Part shown: one piece after another, positions 51,828 to 61,758 of the stretch
Layout: every line of letters starts with the position of its first letter
Position numbering within the stretch: the first letter of the stretch is position 1
Assembly: GCF_015482765.1 (NCBI RefSeq)
Contig: NZ_JADMLB010000066.1
Span: 1-64,000, forward strand
DNA length: 64,000 nt
From: Halodesulfovibrio sp.
Lineage (GTDB): Bacteria; Desulfobacterota; Desulfovibrionia; Desulfovibrionales; Desulfovibrionaceae
Direction of reading: 5' to 3'
Position numbers and translations under genes: made by a program
Notes under the pieces: model-generated
Database searches by the model: none
The model's input: only the letters and a program-made list of their open reading frames with translations
Told to the model about the DNA's origin: nothing

Positions 51828-54797
51828 TTACAGAGTTGCAGCTTCTTCTACTTCTTCGAATGCTTCAATAGCGTCACCAACTTTGATGTCGTTAAAGCGT
51901 TCGAGTCCGATACCACACTCGTAGCCCTTCATTACTTCTTTTGCGTCGTCTTTGAAGCGTTTGAGGGAAGAGATAGTACCAGTGTAGATAACTACACCGT
52001 CGCGAAGCAGGCGTACACCTGCGTTACGGGTGATTTTACCGTCGTCAACGTGACAACCGGCAATAACACCGACTTTAGGTACGCTGAAGGTGTCACGAAC
52101 AACAGCCTGACCGAGGTACTGTTCCTTAACGATAGGAGCAAGAATACCAGCCATAGCTGCACGAACTTCTTCAACGAGTTTGTAGATGATGTCGTAGAAA
52201 CGAATATCTACGCCTTCCTGCTCAGCAACTTCTTTAACTTTCACGGTTGGGCGAACGTTAAAGCCGATGATAACAGCGTTGGAAGCAGATGCGAGGAGAA
52301 TGTCGGATTCGGTGATGGAACCGGCGCCGGAGTGGATAACGTCCACTTTTACTTTCTCTGTTGCCTGCTTTTTAAGTGCATCAACGATAGCTTCAACAGA
52401 ACCCTGTACGTCAGCTTTGAGCACAACGTTAAGAACCTGAGCTTCTTCAGCATCTGCACGGCTTGCAAGGAAGGTTTCCAGTGTAACTTTAGATTCACGG
52501 GCAAGAGCGCGTTCACGTTCTTTAATAGAACGCTGATCCGCGATGCGGCGTGCTACTTTTTCGTCATCAAGAGCTACAAACTCTTCACCTGCTTCAGGAA
52601 CACCGTCAAAGCCCTGTACTTCTACCGGAGTAGAAGGACCAGCAGCCTGAACTTTTTTGCCCTGATCGTTGAACATAGCACGTACACGACCGGAGAAGGT
52701 GCCACATACGAAGATGTCGCCCTGTTTCAGGGTACCTTCCTGTACGAGTACGGTAGCAACAGGACCACGGCCTTTGTCGAGTTTAGCTTCAACAATGTGA
52801 CCACGAGCCGGTTTGTTCGGGTTAGCTTTCAATTCAAGAACTTCAGCCTGCAGAGCAAGAATTTCGAGGAGTTCGTCGAGACCCATGCCTGTTTTCGCAG
52901 ATACGTTTGCGAAGATGGTGTCACCACCCCATGATTCTGCAACGAGTCCGATTTCGGAGAGTTCGCGCATTACACGGTCAGGGTTGGCACCCTCTTTATC
53001 CATTTTGTTAACTGCTACGATGATAGGTACTTCAGCAGCTTTGGCGTGTGCAACAGCCTCACGGGTCTGTTCCATTACGCCGTCGTCAGCAGCAACAACA
53101 AGAATTACGATATCAGTAACTTCAGCACCACGAGCACGCATAGCGGTAAACGCTTCGTGACCCGGAGTATCGAGGAAGCAGAGATCACCGGTAGGGGTGA
53201 CAACGTGGTACGCACCAATGTGCTGAGTAATACCACCAGCTTCTCGGTCAGTAATGCTGGATTTGCGGACAGCGTCGAGCAAAGAAGTTTTACCGTGGTC
53301 AACGTGACCCATAATGGTAACAACCGGAGGTCTGATTTCCAGATCCTCAGGTTTATCTGCCTCACGCGGGGTGAGGTAGTCTTCTTCAGAGAAGCCGACT
53401 TTTTCGATCTCGTACTGGAATTCACCAGCAACAACAACCGCGGTATCGTAATCGAGGGACTGGTTAATAGTCGCCATTACACCAAGCTGCATGAGCACTT
53501 TGATGATCTCGGAACCTTTAATACCCATCTGGTGAGCAAGGTCTGATACGCGGATGTGATCATCCACTTTAATTTTACGTTTAGCAGCCTTCAGCGGCTG
53601 AGTAGACGGAGCCTGTTCCTGCTTCTTGCGCTTACGCTTGCTGCGCTGCCATTCATCAGAAGCAAAAGCATCCTTACCACCGCGTTTTTTCTTATCGAAA
53701 CCATCACGCTGGTTGAAGTCTACAGTACGTTTGCCCTTACCGCGTTTTTTGTTACGCGCACCGGCTTTATCCGGAGATGGAGCATCGGTAAAGTTTGGAG
53801 CCGGACGACCGCCGCCACCTGCTGGACGCGGAGCACCGCCGCCTGGACGTGGAGCACCGCCGCCTGGACGACCCTGACCACCACCTGGACGACCTTGTCC
53901 ACCGCCATTAGGGCGACCGCCACCTGGGCGACCCTGACCACCATTAGGACGTCCACCGTTCGGACGACCGCCACGGTCATCACGACGCTGCTGTGGGCGT
54001 GCTGCACGCTGTTCGCGTTCTCTGGCTTCTGCCGCAGCTACTGCTGGGTCAGGACGGGAAATAATTCGAACCTGAGGAGTAGCCGGTGCAGCCGGTGCTT
54101 CCTCACGTTTTTTTGCTGGCTTTTTCTTTTTCTTAGCGCCGTCAGCATCTGCAGGAGCTTCAGCTTTTTCCTTAGCAGCCTTTGCAGGGGCAGCTTTTTT
54201 AGGAGCAGCTTCAGTTTTTTCAGCTTTAGCTTTTGGGGCAGCTTCTTTTTTTGCTTCAGGAGCTGGCTTCTGCTCTTTTTTAGGAGCTTCAGCTTTAGCG
54301 GACTGCTGGGGGGTATCAGCGGTCTTTTCGGTCGCTTCCGGTTTAGCAAGTTCTTCAGGTTTCACTACACGCACCTTTGGTGCCTCATCTTTAACAGGTT
54401 TTGCACTTTCCGCAGCTGGTTCAGGTTTGGTTTCCTTTTTAGGAGTAACAACCTTAGCTTTAGGCGCTTCCTTTTTAGCAGGAGCTTCTTTAGCTTTTTC
54501 CTGTACCTTTTCTGCTTCAGCTGCCTGTTTTTTTTCTGCAGGCTTTGCTTCAGCTGGCTTAGCAGCTTTTTTACGGCGGCGAACAATAACGCCTGAATCA
54601 TCATCTTTGCTGATGACTTCTTTCTTAGCCGGACCGTTCTTTATGTGGTCGCGAACCTGCTCTATCATTTCAGTCGGGATAGAGGTTTCACCGCTTTTAG
54701 CGGAGACCCCAAGTTCGCGCAGAGCTGAAAGGATGTCCTTGGTAGGCACGTCCAGCTCTGTTTTTAATTCTTTAACTTTAACTTTCTTATCACTCAT
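51828..54797 (-). CDS. infB: Translation initiation factor IF-2
   Basis: A 989-residue GTPase that positions initiator tRNA on the 30S subunit. The N-terminal IF2-N ([21 protein letters not shown]) is followed by about 150 residues of Lys/Ala/Glu/Pro repeats and about 70 residues of Gly/Arg/Pro/Asn repeats ([18 protein letters not shown]). The G domain has [20 protein letters not shown] and NKMDKEG, and domains II-IV complete the protein. The long low-complexity region is common in deltaproteobacterial IF-2. It is the last gene before a terminator. Confidence 0.96.
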   Translation of the reverse strand: MSDKKVKVKELKTELDVPTKDILSALRELGVSAKSGETSIPTEMIEQVRDHIKNGPAKKEVISKDDDSGVIVRRRKKAAKPAEAKPAEKKQAAEAEKVQEKAKEAPAKKEAPKAKVVTPKKETKPEPAAESAKPVKDEAPKVRVVKPEELAKPEATEKTADTPQQSAKAEAPKKEQKPAPEAKKEAAPKAKAEKTEAAPKKAAPAKAAKEKAEAPADADGAKKKKKPAKKREEAPAAPATPQVRIISRPDPAVAAAEAREREQRAARPQQRRDDRGGRPNGGRPNGGQGRPGGGRPNGGGQGRPGGGQGRPGGGAPRPGGGAPRPAGGGGRPAPNFTDAPSPDKAGARNKKRGKGKRTVDFNQRDGFDKKKRGGKDAFASDEWQRSKRKRKKQEQAPSTQPLKAAKRKIKVDDHIRVSDLAHQMGIKGSEIIKVLMQLGVMATINQSLDYDTAVVVAGEFQYEIEKVGFSEEDYLTPREADKPEDLEIRPPVVTIMGHVDHGKTSLLDAVRKSSITDREAGGITQHIGAYHVVTPTGDLCFLDTPGHEAFTAMRARGAEVTDIVILVVAADDGVMEQTREAVAHAKAAEVPIIVAVNKMDKEGANPDRVMRELSEIGLVAESWGGDTIFANVSAKTGMGLDELLEILALQAEVLELKANPNKPARGHIVEAKLDKGRGPVATVLVQEGTLKQGDIFVCGTFSGRVRAMFNDQGKKVQAAGPSTPVEVQGFDGVPEAGEEFVALDDEKVARRIADQRSIKERERALARESKVTLETFLASRADAEEAQVLNVVLKADVQGSVEAIVDALKKQATEKVKVDVIHSGAGSITESDILLASASNAVIIGFNVRPTVKVKEVAEQEGVDIRFYDIIYKLVEEVRAAMAGILAPIVKEQYLGQAVVRDTFSVPKVGVIAGCHVDDGKITRNAGVRLLRDGVVIYTGTISSLKRFKDDAKEVMKGYECGIGLERFNDIKVGDAIEAFEEVEEAATL

Positions 54798-54813
54798 GTA
54801 GCAAAAACCCCCT

Positions 54814-55041
54814 TTACTTCCGCCAGCCTTTGAATTTTGCGAAGCGTTTTTCGCATTCAGGGCTGTTGCAGATATAGTAACCTCTACCCGGCATTAGCTG
54901 TTCTTCATCAAGGACAGGAACAGTTTCACCGGATTCTGTCTGTGTGCAAACATATCGTTTCAATTCTCCTTTAGGAAAATTAGTACGGCATATCACACAT
55001 CTGCGGACGGGTGTATGGTGTTTCCGGATGGCTTTGTGCAT
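54814..55041 (-). CDS. ylxR: YlxR-family (DUF448) RNA-binding protein
   Basis: A 75-residue protein. [23 protein letters not shown] and [21 protein letters not shown] are the family's conserved blocks. YlxR is typically encoded between nusA and infB, as here, and has been linked to RNase P or transcriptional modulation in Bacillus. It overlaps neither neighbour, with 6 bp to nusA and 16 bp to infB. Confidence 0.92.
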   Translation of the reverse strand: MHKAIRKHHTPVRRCVICRTNFPKGELKRYVCTQTESGETVPVLDEEQLMPGRGYYICNSPECEKRFAKFKGWRK

Positions 55042-55047
55042 CCGGTA

Positions 55048-56436
55048 TTATTCCGTTTCCTTTTTATCGGTTACGGTTTCCTCAGTTTCGCCTGCTTCTT
55101 CAACTTCTTCTGCCGGTGCTTCTTCAGCCGCTACAGGAGCTTCGGCAGCGTCATCAGCAACAACAGAATCTTCAGCTCCCTCTGTAAGAGTTCCTTCAAT
55201 TGCAGAGGAGAGGAAGTTGATCGCAGTGCGAAGGTCGGTAATTTTAGACTCAGTGAGTCCCTCAACCGTAAGAAGCTCTTCGTCAGTAGCACTCTGGAGC
55301 TTTTCAATGGTCTGGAAACCAGCGTCAACAAAAGCCTGAAGTGGAACTTCAGCAACACTTGCAAGCTGATCGAGACCTTTGCCGATAGCGTGACCTTCGT
55401 TATAGCGGGTTTCAGTAAATATATCGATTTTCCAGCCAAGCAGCTTTGAAGCAAGCTTAACGTTCTGACCTTTACGACCGATAGCGTTAGTCAGCTGGTT
55501 ATCTGGTACGATTACTTCCAGCATGTTTTCTTCTTCATCCACAACAATGCGGGTGATAACAGCAGGAGATAATGCGTTACGTGCATAGGTAGCAATTTCT
55601 GGGCTCCAGACAACGATGTCGATGCGTTCGCCGCGCAGTTCCTGAACAATGTTCTGGATACGGGAACCACGGATACCAACACATGCACCTACTGGATCAA
55701 CATCACGGTCGCGAGTCATAACAGCGGCTTTCGCGCGGCTGCCCGGATCACGAGCAATGTTCATAATAACAACAGTACCGTCGTCAACTTCCGGAACTTC
55801 ACGCTTAAAGAGCATAGCCATGTAGTCCGGATGGGAGCGGGAAACAATAACCTGAGGGCCGCGGCCTTCTTTGCGAACGTCGATAACAAGTGCCTGAACA
55901 CGGTCACCGCGTTTGTAGTGTTCGCGTGGAATTTGTTCGTCTTTAGGCAGCAGAGCTTCAGTGCGACCAAGGTTGATGATCCAACCTGCTTTATCACGGC
56001 GCTGTACGATGCCGCTTAAGATTTCGCCCTGTCTGTCTTTAAATTCTTCGTAAATAATTTCCTGCTCAGCATCACGCATGCGCTGGATAATAACCTGCTT
56101 GGCAGACTGTGCAGCAATACGACCAAGGTCTTCTACTTTAAGACGGAAGCCGATTTCGTCGTCGAGCTGTACTGAAGGGTCGTGTTCACGAGCATCTTCA
56201 ATAGAAATTTGGGTAATGTCGTTTTCGATGTCTTCATCGCGGGTAACGACTTTGAACTGGAACACCTCAATTTCACCGGTGTCTTCGTTAAAGCTAACTT
56301 CAACATCAAGGTCTTCACCGTACTTGCGAATAACTGATGTGCGAACTGCTTCTTCTAAAGTGTCGATCAGCATGCCACGGTCAAGTCCACGGTCTTTACT
56401 GATCTGGTCGATGGCTTTTTTTATATCCATGCTCAT
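55048..56436 (-). CDS. nusA: Transcription termination/antitermination factor NusA
   Basis: A 462-residue RNA polymerase-associated factor. The N-terminal domain (1-125) is followed by S1 (about 130-200) and KH1-KH2 (with GACVGIRGSRIQNIVQEL and TNAIGRKGQNVKLASKLLGW). A helix-hairpin-helix-like segment (LLTVEGLTESKITDLR) and an acidic Ala/Glu tail end it. GGAGG lies seven bases before the ATG. Second gene of the rimP-nusA-ylxR-infB unit. Confidence 0.96.
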   Translation of the reverse strand: MSMDIKKAIDQISKDRGLDRGMLIDTLEEAVRTSVIRKYGEDLDVEVSFNEDTGEIEVFQFKVVTRDEDIENDITQISIEDAREHDPSVQLDDEIGFRLKVEDLGRIAAQSAKQVIIQRMRDAEQEIIYEEFKDRQGEILSGIVQRRDKAGWIINLGRTEALLPKDEQIPREHYKRGDRVQALVIDVRKEGRGPQVIVSRSHPDYMAMLFKREVPEVDDGTVVIMNIARDPGSRAKAAVMTRDRDVDPVGACVGIRGSRIQNIVQELRGERIDIVVWSPEIATYARNALSPAVITRIVVDEEENMLEVIVPDNQLTNAIGRKGQNVKLASKLLGWKIDIFTETRYNEGHAIGKGLDQLASVAEVPLQAFVDAGFQTIEKLQSATDEELLTVEGLTESKITDLRTAINFLSSAIEGTLTEGAEDSVVADDAAEAPVAAEEAPAEEVEEAGETEETVTDKKETE

Positions 56437-56472
56437 TTGAATTCCTCCGACTCGCTCTTGCGCTAAGTCTGC

Positions 56473-56976
56473 CTACTTCTTTTTCTTGCCTTTGCTGGTA
56501 TCAGGAAAAATGTGTACCAAGTGTGCTTTTTTCAGATCATTCCAATCAATAGTCAGGTCGCCCTCATCATCAGGAAGAGAGAGGACAATAGTGTTGTCTG
56601 TTACGGACTTGACTTCGCCTTGGAATTTACGTCGTCCCGGGAACTCGTCATGCGGGTCGCGCAGTACAATTGCAACAGGTTTACCAACGTATTTGGCTAC
56701 CTGTTCTGCGTTAAAAAACGGGCGCTCAAGGCCTGGTGAAGAAACTTCCAGAGTGTATGCATCAGAAAGAACGTCTTCTACTTCGAGCGTCAAGCCAATG
56801 TGTCTGGAAAGCTTGGCACACTGATCGATGGTAACACCGTCAGGGCCTTCTACATAAATTCTAACCACCATACGTTGACCGGAGCCAAGCTCAAAACCCC
56901 AGAGGGTAAGCTCTGCATCTTCAACGAGAGGTGTAATGATATCTTTGATCTGCTGGTACAGTCCGTTTCCGGTCAT
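56473..56976 (-). CDS. rimP: Ribosome maturation factor RimP
   Basis: A 167-residue protein for 30S maturation. VRIYVEGPDGVTIDQCAKLSRHIG and YTLEVSSPGLERPFF are RimP signatures, and the C-terminal Sm-like domain ends in a Lys-rich tail (SKGKKKK). AAGGAAG precedes the ATG. It is the first gene of the operon, 36 bp before nusA. An attenuator-like hairpin lies in its leader. Confidence 0.95.
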   Translation of the reverse strand: MTGNGLYQQIKDIITPLVEDAELTLWGFELGSGQRMVVRIYVEGPDGVTIDQCAKLSRHIGLTLEVEDVLSDAYTLEVSSPGLERPFFNAEQVAKYVGKPVAIVLRDPHDEFPGRRKFQGEVKSVTDNTIVLSLPDDEGDLTIDWNDLKKAHLVHIFPDTSKGKKKK

Positions 56977-57006
56977 TTTTGCTTCCTTATTTCCTGTCGC
57001 TCAAAT

Positions 57007-57039
57007 AAAAAAAAGGAGGCCCTTGAGAAAAAGGCCACC
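57007..57039 (-). terminator. Attenuator-like terminator in the rimP-nusA leader
   Basis: On the - strand GGTGGCC pairs with GGCCTCC (one T-T mismatch) and eight T follow, about 30 nt before the rimP start codon. It lies downstream of where the operon promoter should be, so it can stop transcripts before the first gene. Feedback through NusA is plausible. Confidence 0.7.
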
Positions 57040-57319
57040 CCGTAAACGACGGTCTCACGACCACAGGATGTTTTCAGCAGACAGTGCATGGGGCGAACCC
57101 GTCTTGCCCTGTCTTGGCGCGCAACAATAGCACGACAGCAAGCGCTGAACTTGTATTTACTATGCCCTTACGTACACAAAGTCAAGGGATGGGGCGGAAA
57201 GTTTTGGTGAAGTTGTCAAGATATTTTTTTATAAATGTAAGCGGTTTCTGGCGCTTATGAAAATGTGCCGAACGAAATATTATAACATCGACACATTTAT
57301 AATGATATCTTTTACAGAA

Positions 57320-57769
57320 TTAGATTCTAGGCGGAACTGAGTCTGGCTGGTTTTTGGGGCACAATGATGTGTCACGGATAAGATCGGCAAGAGAAAACTG
57401 GTTGAGCTTTTGATACATGGCTTTGGAAGCTTCTTCCCACATAGTGCGAGTCAGGCAGACGTGAATTCGCGGGCAACATGTGTGGTTTTCATCGCAGCCG
57501 TAGCAGGGTTCTGTTTTCTCCAATGCCTGTACAAGTTCGCCAAGACGTATTCTGGAAGGATTGCGTGCAAGGTGATAGCCGCCCTTGGCACCAAGAGTGC
57601 TTGTCAGGTAGCCTTCCTTCTTTAAATCACGCATAAGTTTTTCTAAATATTTGATGGAGATTTCCTGCCGCATTGCAACGTCTTTTATTGAGACAGGGCC
57701 GTCTTCCTCGTTCATCGCAATGTCGAGGAGCATGCGGGTTGCGTAGCGGCTTCGTGTGGTAAATTTCAT
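57320..57769 (-). CDS. rrf2: Rrf2-family transcriptional regulator (hmc operon repressor)
   Basis: A 149-residue winged-helix regulator. MKFTTRSRYATRMLLDIA and the HTH region SIKDVAMRQEISIKYLEKLMRDLKK are diagnostic, with GYLTSTLGAKGGYHLAR as the wing. A Cys group (CYGCDENHTCC..C) could hold an Fe-S cluster as in IscR and NsrR. This family was named after the gene at the end of the D. vulgaris hmc operon, where it represses hmc. The same position here makes it the orthologue. It lies 20 bp after rrf1. Confidence 0.93.
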   Translation of the reverse strand: MKFTTRSRYATRMLLDIAMNEEDGPVSIKDVAMRQEISIKYLEKLMRDLKKEGYLTSTLGAKGGYHLARNPSRIRLGELVQALEKTEPCYGCDENHTCCPRIHVCLTRTMWEEASKAMYQKLNQFSLADLIRDTSLCPKNQPDSVPPRI

Positions 57770-57789
57770 AATTCGGACCTAGCTGAAAG

Positions 57790-58146
57790 CTATTCGCCGA
57801 GAGTCTGTCGGATGATGGTGAGCATTCTGTCGGGATCAAATGGCTTGTTAACTGTCGCTACTGCGTTGGGAATTGCTTGATGGATGTCTTTAGGCCCACC
57901 CACAAAGATGAACGGAGTTTCCCTGTTGTAATTGCCGGATGCGAGCTGTTTGTACACCACCGCACCAGAGTCGTTCGTCATTTCCATATTCAGAGTGATA
58001 AGGTCGAACGGGGTTCCGGCTGCAATTTTAAGGGCTGTATTGCCGTTCTGTGCTCCTACAGCATCGTAATCACCAGACTGTAGAAAATTGATCATGTACT
58101 CGAGGACATTAGGATCATCCTCAATAACAAGGATACGTTTTCTCAT
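57790..58146 (-). CDS. rrf1: Receiver-domain protein Rrf1 lacking the phospho-acceptor Asp
   Basis: A 118-residue single receiver domain. The acidic pocket (E9, D10, D11 in VIEDDPNVLEYM) and Lys101 (VNKPFD) are kept, but the phosphorylated Asp position reads Asn53 (FDLITLNMEM) and the usual Thr/Ser is Gly (FIFVGG). It is therefore probably a pseudo-receiver that signals by binding, not phosphotransfer. It has no output domain. Encoded between hmcF and rrf2, like D. vulgaris rrf1, and separated from hmcF by a terminator hairpin. Confidence 0.88.
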   Translation of the reverse strand: MRKRILVIEDDPNVLEYMINFLQSGDYDAVGAQNGNTALKIAAGTPFDLITLNMEMTNDSGAVVYKQLASGNYNRETPFIFVGGPKDIHQAIPNAVATVNKPFDPDRMLTIIRQTLGE

Positions 58147-58194
58147 ACCGTACTCTTCGGGATAGATGGTGCAGGACGCAGTGTAGCGTCAGGA

Positions 58195-58234
58195 GAAAAA
58201 AACGGAGCGGAAAGCGGTGTGGCCTTCCGCTCCG
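58195..58234 (-). terminator. Terminator between hmcF and rrf1
   Basis: CGGAGCGGAA / TTCCGCTCCG (58203-58212/58225-58234), with eight T on the - strand at 58195-58202. It should lower rrf1-rrf2 expression relative to hmc. Confidence 0.88.
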
Positions 58235-58304
58235 GTCAGGGCATACTTTACAGGCTGAGAAGTTCCGATTTCGGAATTCTCAATCTATAGTCAATCGTAA
58301 TGAC

Positions 58305-59690
58305 TTATTCTTCAGGAAGCTTAAGGTGATCCGGAACAATAGCCATTTTGATAAGCAGAGGCTTAAGGAATGACCAGCGGATGCCGATTTCGTATTCCTC
58401 TTCAAGATCGCGGATTGCATCCCAGCAGTTATGACAAGGAGCAATTACGAGCTTACAGCCGGTAGCAAGAATCTGATCGCGTTTGGTCTGAAGCGCTTTG
58501 TTACGCTCTTTACGGTATTTACCGATACCGTTAAAGCCGCCACCACCGCCACAGCAGTAGTTGTGTTCGCGGTTAGGACCCATTTCGCGGAAGTCTTCAG
58601 CAATGTAACTCATAATTTCACGGGTAGCTTTTGCTAAGCCGTGGTTACGTACGTAGTTACAGGAATCCTGAAGAGTAACAGGTTCTTTAATCTTTTTCTC
58701 TGGGTCGATTTTAATTTTGCCTGTGCGCAGTGCTTCAGCAACCCATTCAACATAGTGAATGTATGGTGCAGGCGGCAGACCGTCTTCACGACCGGCCCAG
58801 TACGGGCCTTCAATAACGGTTGCACGGTGTGCGTGACCACATTCAGTACCGATAACACGCTTAGGACGAAGTTTTTCGATAGCGTTGTATACGGATTCAA
58901 CCTGCATTTTACATGCAGCCCAGTCACCTGCGAACATGGAAAGGGAAGTCTGTTCCCAACCTGTGCTCGGCACAGTCCAGTTTTCGCCTGCAAGGTGGAA
59001 CAGAATAGCTGCTTCTGCCAGATCTTCAGGGTAGTGCTTAGGCTCACGAGCGTTCAGAGTGTACATGATGTCTGCGTCTTCCTTATCAATAGGAATTTCC
59101 AGACCCGGCCATTCTTCTTCGTACTCTTCAGCCATCCATTCACAGGTATCGATCCAATCTTCGGTGGTAACGTCCATCTGAGCGTTGTACACACGGTGCA
59201 TACCGGAACCGATTTTCATTTCCCAAGGTACAAAACCCTGAGAGTTCAGGATACCGCGCAGGTAGCTGAACATTACACCCATATCGATGCCGTGCGGGCA
59301 GTACATACCGCAACGGTTACAACAGGTGCACTGTGACCAGGCAACGTCCACACAATGACGCATGAATTCGTTGGTCACTTTACCTTTTTTCTTAACCAGC
59401 TCACCAAGGGTAGACTGGATTTTGTATGCAGGAACCTGTTTAGGATCGCGGTCGTTTACGCGGTAAAGGAAACAGGAATCAGCACACATGCCACAGTGGG
59501 CGCAGATTTCAAGCCACGTACGGATACGGGACTGACAGGTATCTTCAAGAAGTTTAGCAATGGCGTCGGAATTAACGTCAAGCTCTTTCATTTCTTCGTA
59601 GTACTGAGCGCCACCTTTGTCGCCAAGCAGAGCTTTAAGCTCTTCTTCGCTACTGATAGGTGTGGTGTTACAAAAAGTACCTTGAGGCAT
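58305..59690 (-). CDS. hmcF: Hmc complex iron-sulfur subunit HmcF (HdrD/DsrK-like)
   Basis: A 461-residue cytoplasmic subunit. Two [4Fe-4S] motifs ([15 protein letters not shown] and [12 protein letters not shown]) are followed by CCG domains of the heterodisulfide reductase type ([10 protein letters not shown] and CHNCWDAI). It is thought to pass electrons between membrane subunits and a cytoplasmic thiol/disulfide or redox partner. Length equals that of D. vulgaris HmcF. Last structural gene of the hmc operon, 23 bp after hmcE. Confidence 0.94.
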   Translation of the reverse strand: MPQGTFCNTTPISSEEELKALLGDKGGAQYYEEMKELDVNSDAIAKLLEDTCQSRIRTWLEICAHCGMCADSCFLYRVNDRDPKQVPAYKIQSTLGELVKKKGKVTNEFMRHCVDVAWSQCTCCNRCGMYCPHGIDMGVMFSYLRGILNSQGFVPWEMKIGSGMHRVYNAQMDVTTEDWIDTCEWMAEEYEEEWPGLEIPIDKEDADIMYTLNAREPKHYPEDLAEAAILFHLAGENWTVPSTGWEQTSLSMFAGDWAACKMQVESVYNAIEKLRPKRVIGTECGHAHRATVIEGPYWAGREDGLPPAPYIHYVEWVAEALRTGKIKIDPEKKIKEPVTLQDSCNYVRNHGLAKATREIMSYIAEDFREMGPNREHNYCCGGGGGFNGIGKYRKERNKALQTKRDQILATGCKLVIAPCHNCWDAIRDLEEEYEIGIRWSFLKPLLIKMAIVPDHLKLPEE

Positions 59691-59713
59691 TGTTATCTCC
59701 TAGCGGCTTACTG

Positions 59714-60394
59714 TTACCACGGGAATGCGGTTTCGCGTTTTGCGCCACCGCGCTTGATGTTGTAATCCATGCCGAGCTGACCACGGGACATGAAGAACAG
59801 TACGATGTGGGACAGCTTGGTAAATGGTGCCAGAATAAGCACAGCTTCGCCGGTAAGGATATGGCAGGTAAGCCAGAAATCGTAGTTACCGAGATGCAGA
59901 CGGGCGATAAAGCCTGTTACGAATGGTGCCACGGAAATGCCGAGAATGAACCAGTCGTATGGAGTTGTAAGGATGCGTACTTCAGGAAGCGCGATACGAC
60001 GGATAGCGAGCATAAAGCCACCGATGATTGCGAGAACTGTAAGTGCATCTGCAACGCCGGACGGTAATGTCGGCAGGCTGAAGCCGAATGCCATTTTAAT
60101 AAGTTCCTGATGCGCGAGCAGGAACAGTGGGAGCAGGATTGCGCCGATATGGAAGAGGAAGAAACCTACTGCCATGAACGGCTGCTGACGCCAACCGTAT
60201 GTGCCGCCCGGAATGAGCCAGCAACGGATGGAGTGAATTGCACCACGCATGCCAAGAGCCATGTGCGGTTTATATGCTACACGGTCAAGCTTCCAGCTGA
60301 GACCGCGTACGTACAATACGGCACGAACTGTAAGGCCGCCAAAGAATACCAGCAGTGATACCCACAGCATCGGTCCGGTAAGAAATGCTATCAT
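59714..60394 (-). CDS. hmcE: Hmc complex membrane subunit HmcE (NarI-like)
   Basis: A 226-residue integral membrane protein with five predicted helices, similar to the cytochrome b subunit of nitrate reductase. Candidate haem-ligand His residues are in WLIPGG..QPFMAVGFFLFHIGAI and CHILTGEAVLI. It links quinone or haem chemistry in the membrane to HmcF. It starts 42 bp after hmcD with a good GGAGATAA ribosome binding site. Confidence 0.93.
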   Translation of the reverse strand: MIAFLTGPMLWVSLLVFFGGLTVRAVLYVRGLSWKLDRVAYKPHMALGMRGAIHSIRCWLIPGGTYGWRQQPFMAVGFFLFHIGAILLPLFLLAHQELIKMAFGFSLPTLPSGVADALTVLAIIGGFMLAIRRIALPEVRILTTPYDWFILGISVAPFVTGFIARLHLGNYDFWLTCHILTGEAVLILAPFTKLSHIVLFFMSRGQLGMDYNIKRGGAKRETAFPW

Positions 60395-60436
60395 TGTTAT
60401 CTCCTTGTCTAGAGGGAGGTTGCCCTCCCTGCATGA

Positions 60437-60580
60437 CTAGTACTTTCTCATTTTCTCTTCTCTGCCGGTCAGGAACGCCCAGTAACCGACAAAGCTGACC
60501 AGAGCCACACCCATCAGCACGTATGTGATGGTTTTGGTGTGGAGCATGAAGTCGTGGAGAGTAAAGATAATGTTTTCCAT
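60437..60580 (-). CDS. hmcD: Hmc complex small membrane subunit HmcD
   Basis: A 47-residue protein. MENIIFTLHDFMLHTKTI leads into one transmembrane helix (YVLMGVALVSFVGYWAFL) and a charged end (TGREEKMRKY). GGAGG lies ten bases upstream of the ATG. Position between hmcC and hmcE and size match HmcD of D. vulgaris. It lies 17 bp after hmcC. Confidence 0.92.
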   Translation of the reverse strand: MENIIFTLHDFMLHTKTITYVLMGVALVSFVGYWAFLTGREEKMRKY

Positions 60581-60597
60581 TGTTATTGACCTCCGGA

Positions 60598-61758
60598 CTA
60601 ATGTGCGTCTTTGTACTCAGGATGCTCGAAAAGAACAGGCATACGAGTAGTGATGAAGCGGTATGTTGTAATAATAAGAGTTACAACAAAGATAGAGATG
60701 CCGATCTCCATGAGGCTCGGGAAGTAACGCTCAGCAGCAGGGAGCTGCCAGTTGTATGCAACCATGCTCACGTTGAAGCGGTTTACAACAATGCCGAGTA
60801 CGCCGAGTACAGAAGCAATGCGTACAATCTTCAGGTTCTTTTCACGTACGCCGATTGCGTAGAGGAAAGAAGGAAGCAGTACAAAACCGAACATTTCAAC
60901 AAGGAAGATAGCACCGTATCCGGTAGCAAGATATTTCCAGTCATTATCCATAGTGATGTCGAACACTTTAATGAAGAAGTAACCGATGAGAATGAAGGAG
61001 GCAGCTTTTGCAAAGCCGAATGCCACACCGTTTGCTTCTTTAAGATGCGTTTCGTCCATCATACGATGCAGACCTTTATGCGCCAGAGTGCCTTCAAAAA
61101 TTACCATGGATGTACCAGCCACCATGGAGGAGATGAAGAAGAACACCGGCATGAAACTGGAGTACCAGAGCGGGTGCACTTTGCCCGGAGCAATAAGGAA
61201 CAGAGCGCCGAGGGAGCTCTGGTGCATTGTGGAAAGTACAACACCCATAATGGTTAACGGCAGAGTGAGCTTTACTACGAAGTTACGTATTTTGCGCATG
61301 CCGAGCCATTCGAATGCTGCAGGAGACCATTCTACGAAAAGAACGGACACATAGAGGGATACACACAAACCAACTTCAAAAAGAAGGGAGGTGGTACCCT
61401 GTGAGTATACCAGCGGGTACGGGAGTCTCCATGGGTGACCCAGATCGTACAGAAGAGCTACAACTACGAAGAAGTAGCCAAGAAAAGCTGTTGTGATAGC
61501 AGGACGCACTGCGGAATGGTAGTGCTTCATGCCGAAGAGGTAGCAGGATGCGGAGGTAACGTACCCACCGGCAGCCAGTGCTACACCACACATAAGGTCG
61601 AAACCGATCCAGATACCCCAAGGGTTGTTGTCATCAAGGTTGGATACAGCGCCGATACCTTTGTAGAAACGCAGGAAAGTGAGCACCAGACCGCCCGCAA
61701 GAATGATGGCGGTGATGATGTTTCCGGCGTGCCAGAATTTTTTCTGCTCATTACTCAT
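60598..61758 (-). CDS. hmcC: Hmc complex membrane subunit HmcC (NrfD/PsrC-like)
   Basis: A 386-residue integral membrane protein with about ten helices of the NrfD/PsrC quinone-interacting type. GIWIGFDLMCGVALAAGGYVTSA and HQSSLGALFLIAPGKVHPLWYSS are characteristic. It should exchange electrons between menaquinone and HmcB. Its ATG overlaps the hmcB stop codon by one base (TAATG), so the two are translationally coupled. Confidence 0.94.
   Translation of the reverse strand: MSNEQKKFWHAGNIITAIILAGGLVLTFLRFYKGIGAVSNLDDNNPWGIWIGFDLMCGVALAAGGYVTSASCYLFGMKHYHSAVRPAITTAFLGYFFVVVALLYDLGHPWRLPYPLVYSQGTTSLLFEVGLCVSLYVSVLFVEWSPAAFEWLGMRKIRNFVVKLTLPLTIMGVVLSTMHQSSLGALFLIAPGKVHPLWYSSFMPVFFFISSMVAGTSMVIFEGTLAHKGLHRMMDETHLKEANGVAFGFAKAASFILIGYFFIKVFDITMDNDWKYLATGYGAIFLVEMFGFVLLPSFLYAIGVREKNLKIVRIASVLGVLGIVVNRFNVSMVAYNWQLPAAERYFPSLMEIGISIFVVTLIITTYRFITTRMPVLFEHPEYKDAH

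Noticed and set aside
51768-52934. Long open frame (about 390 codons) on the + strand opposite infB
   Set aside because: Shadow of infB with Phe-, Asn- and Thr-rich sequence; no start signal or recognisable domain.
53556-54596. Trp/Ser/Phe-rich open frame opposite the low-complexity part of infB
   Set aside because: Simple complement of Lys/Ala/Pro/Gly codon repeats; not a plausible protein.
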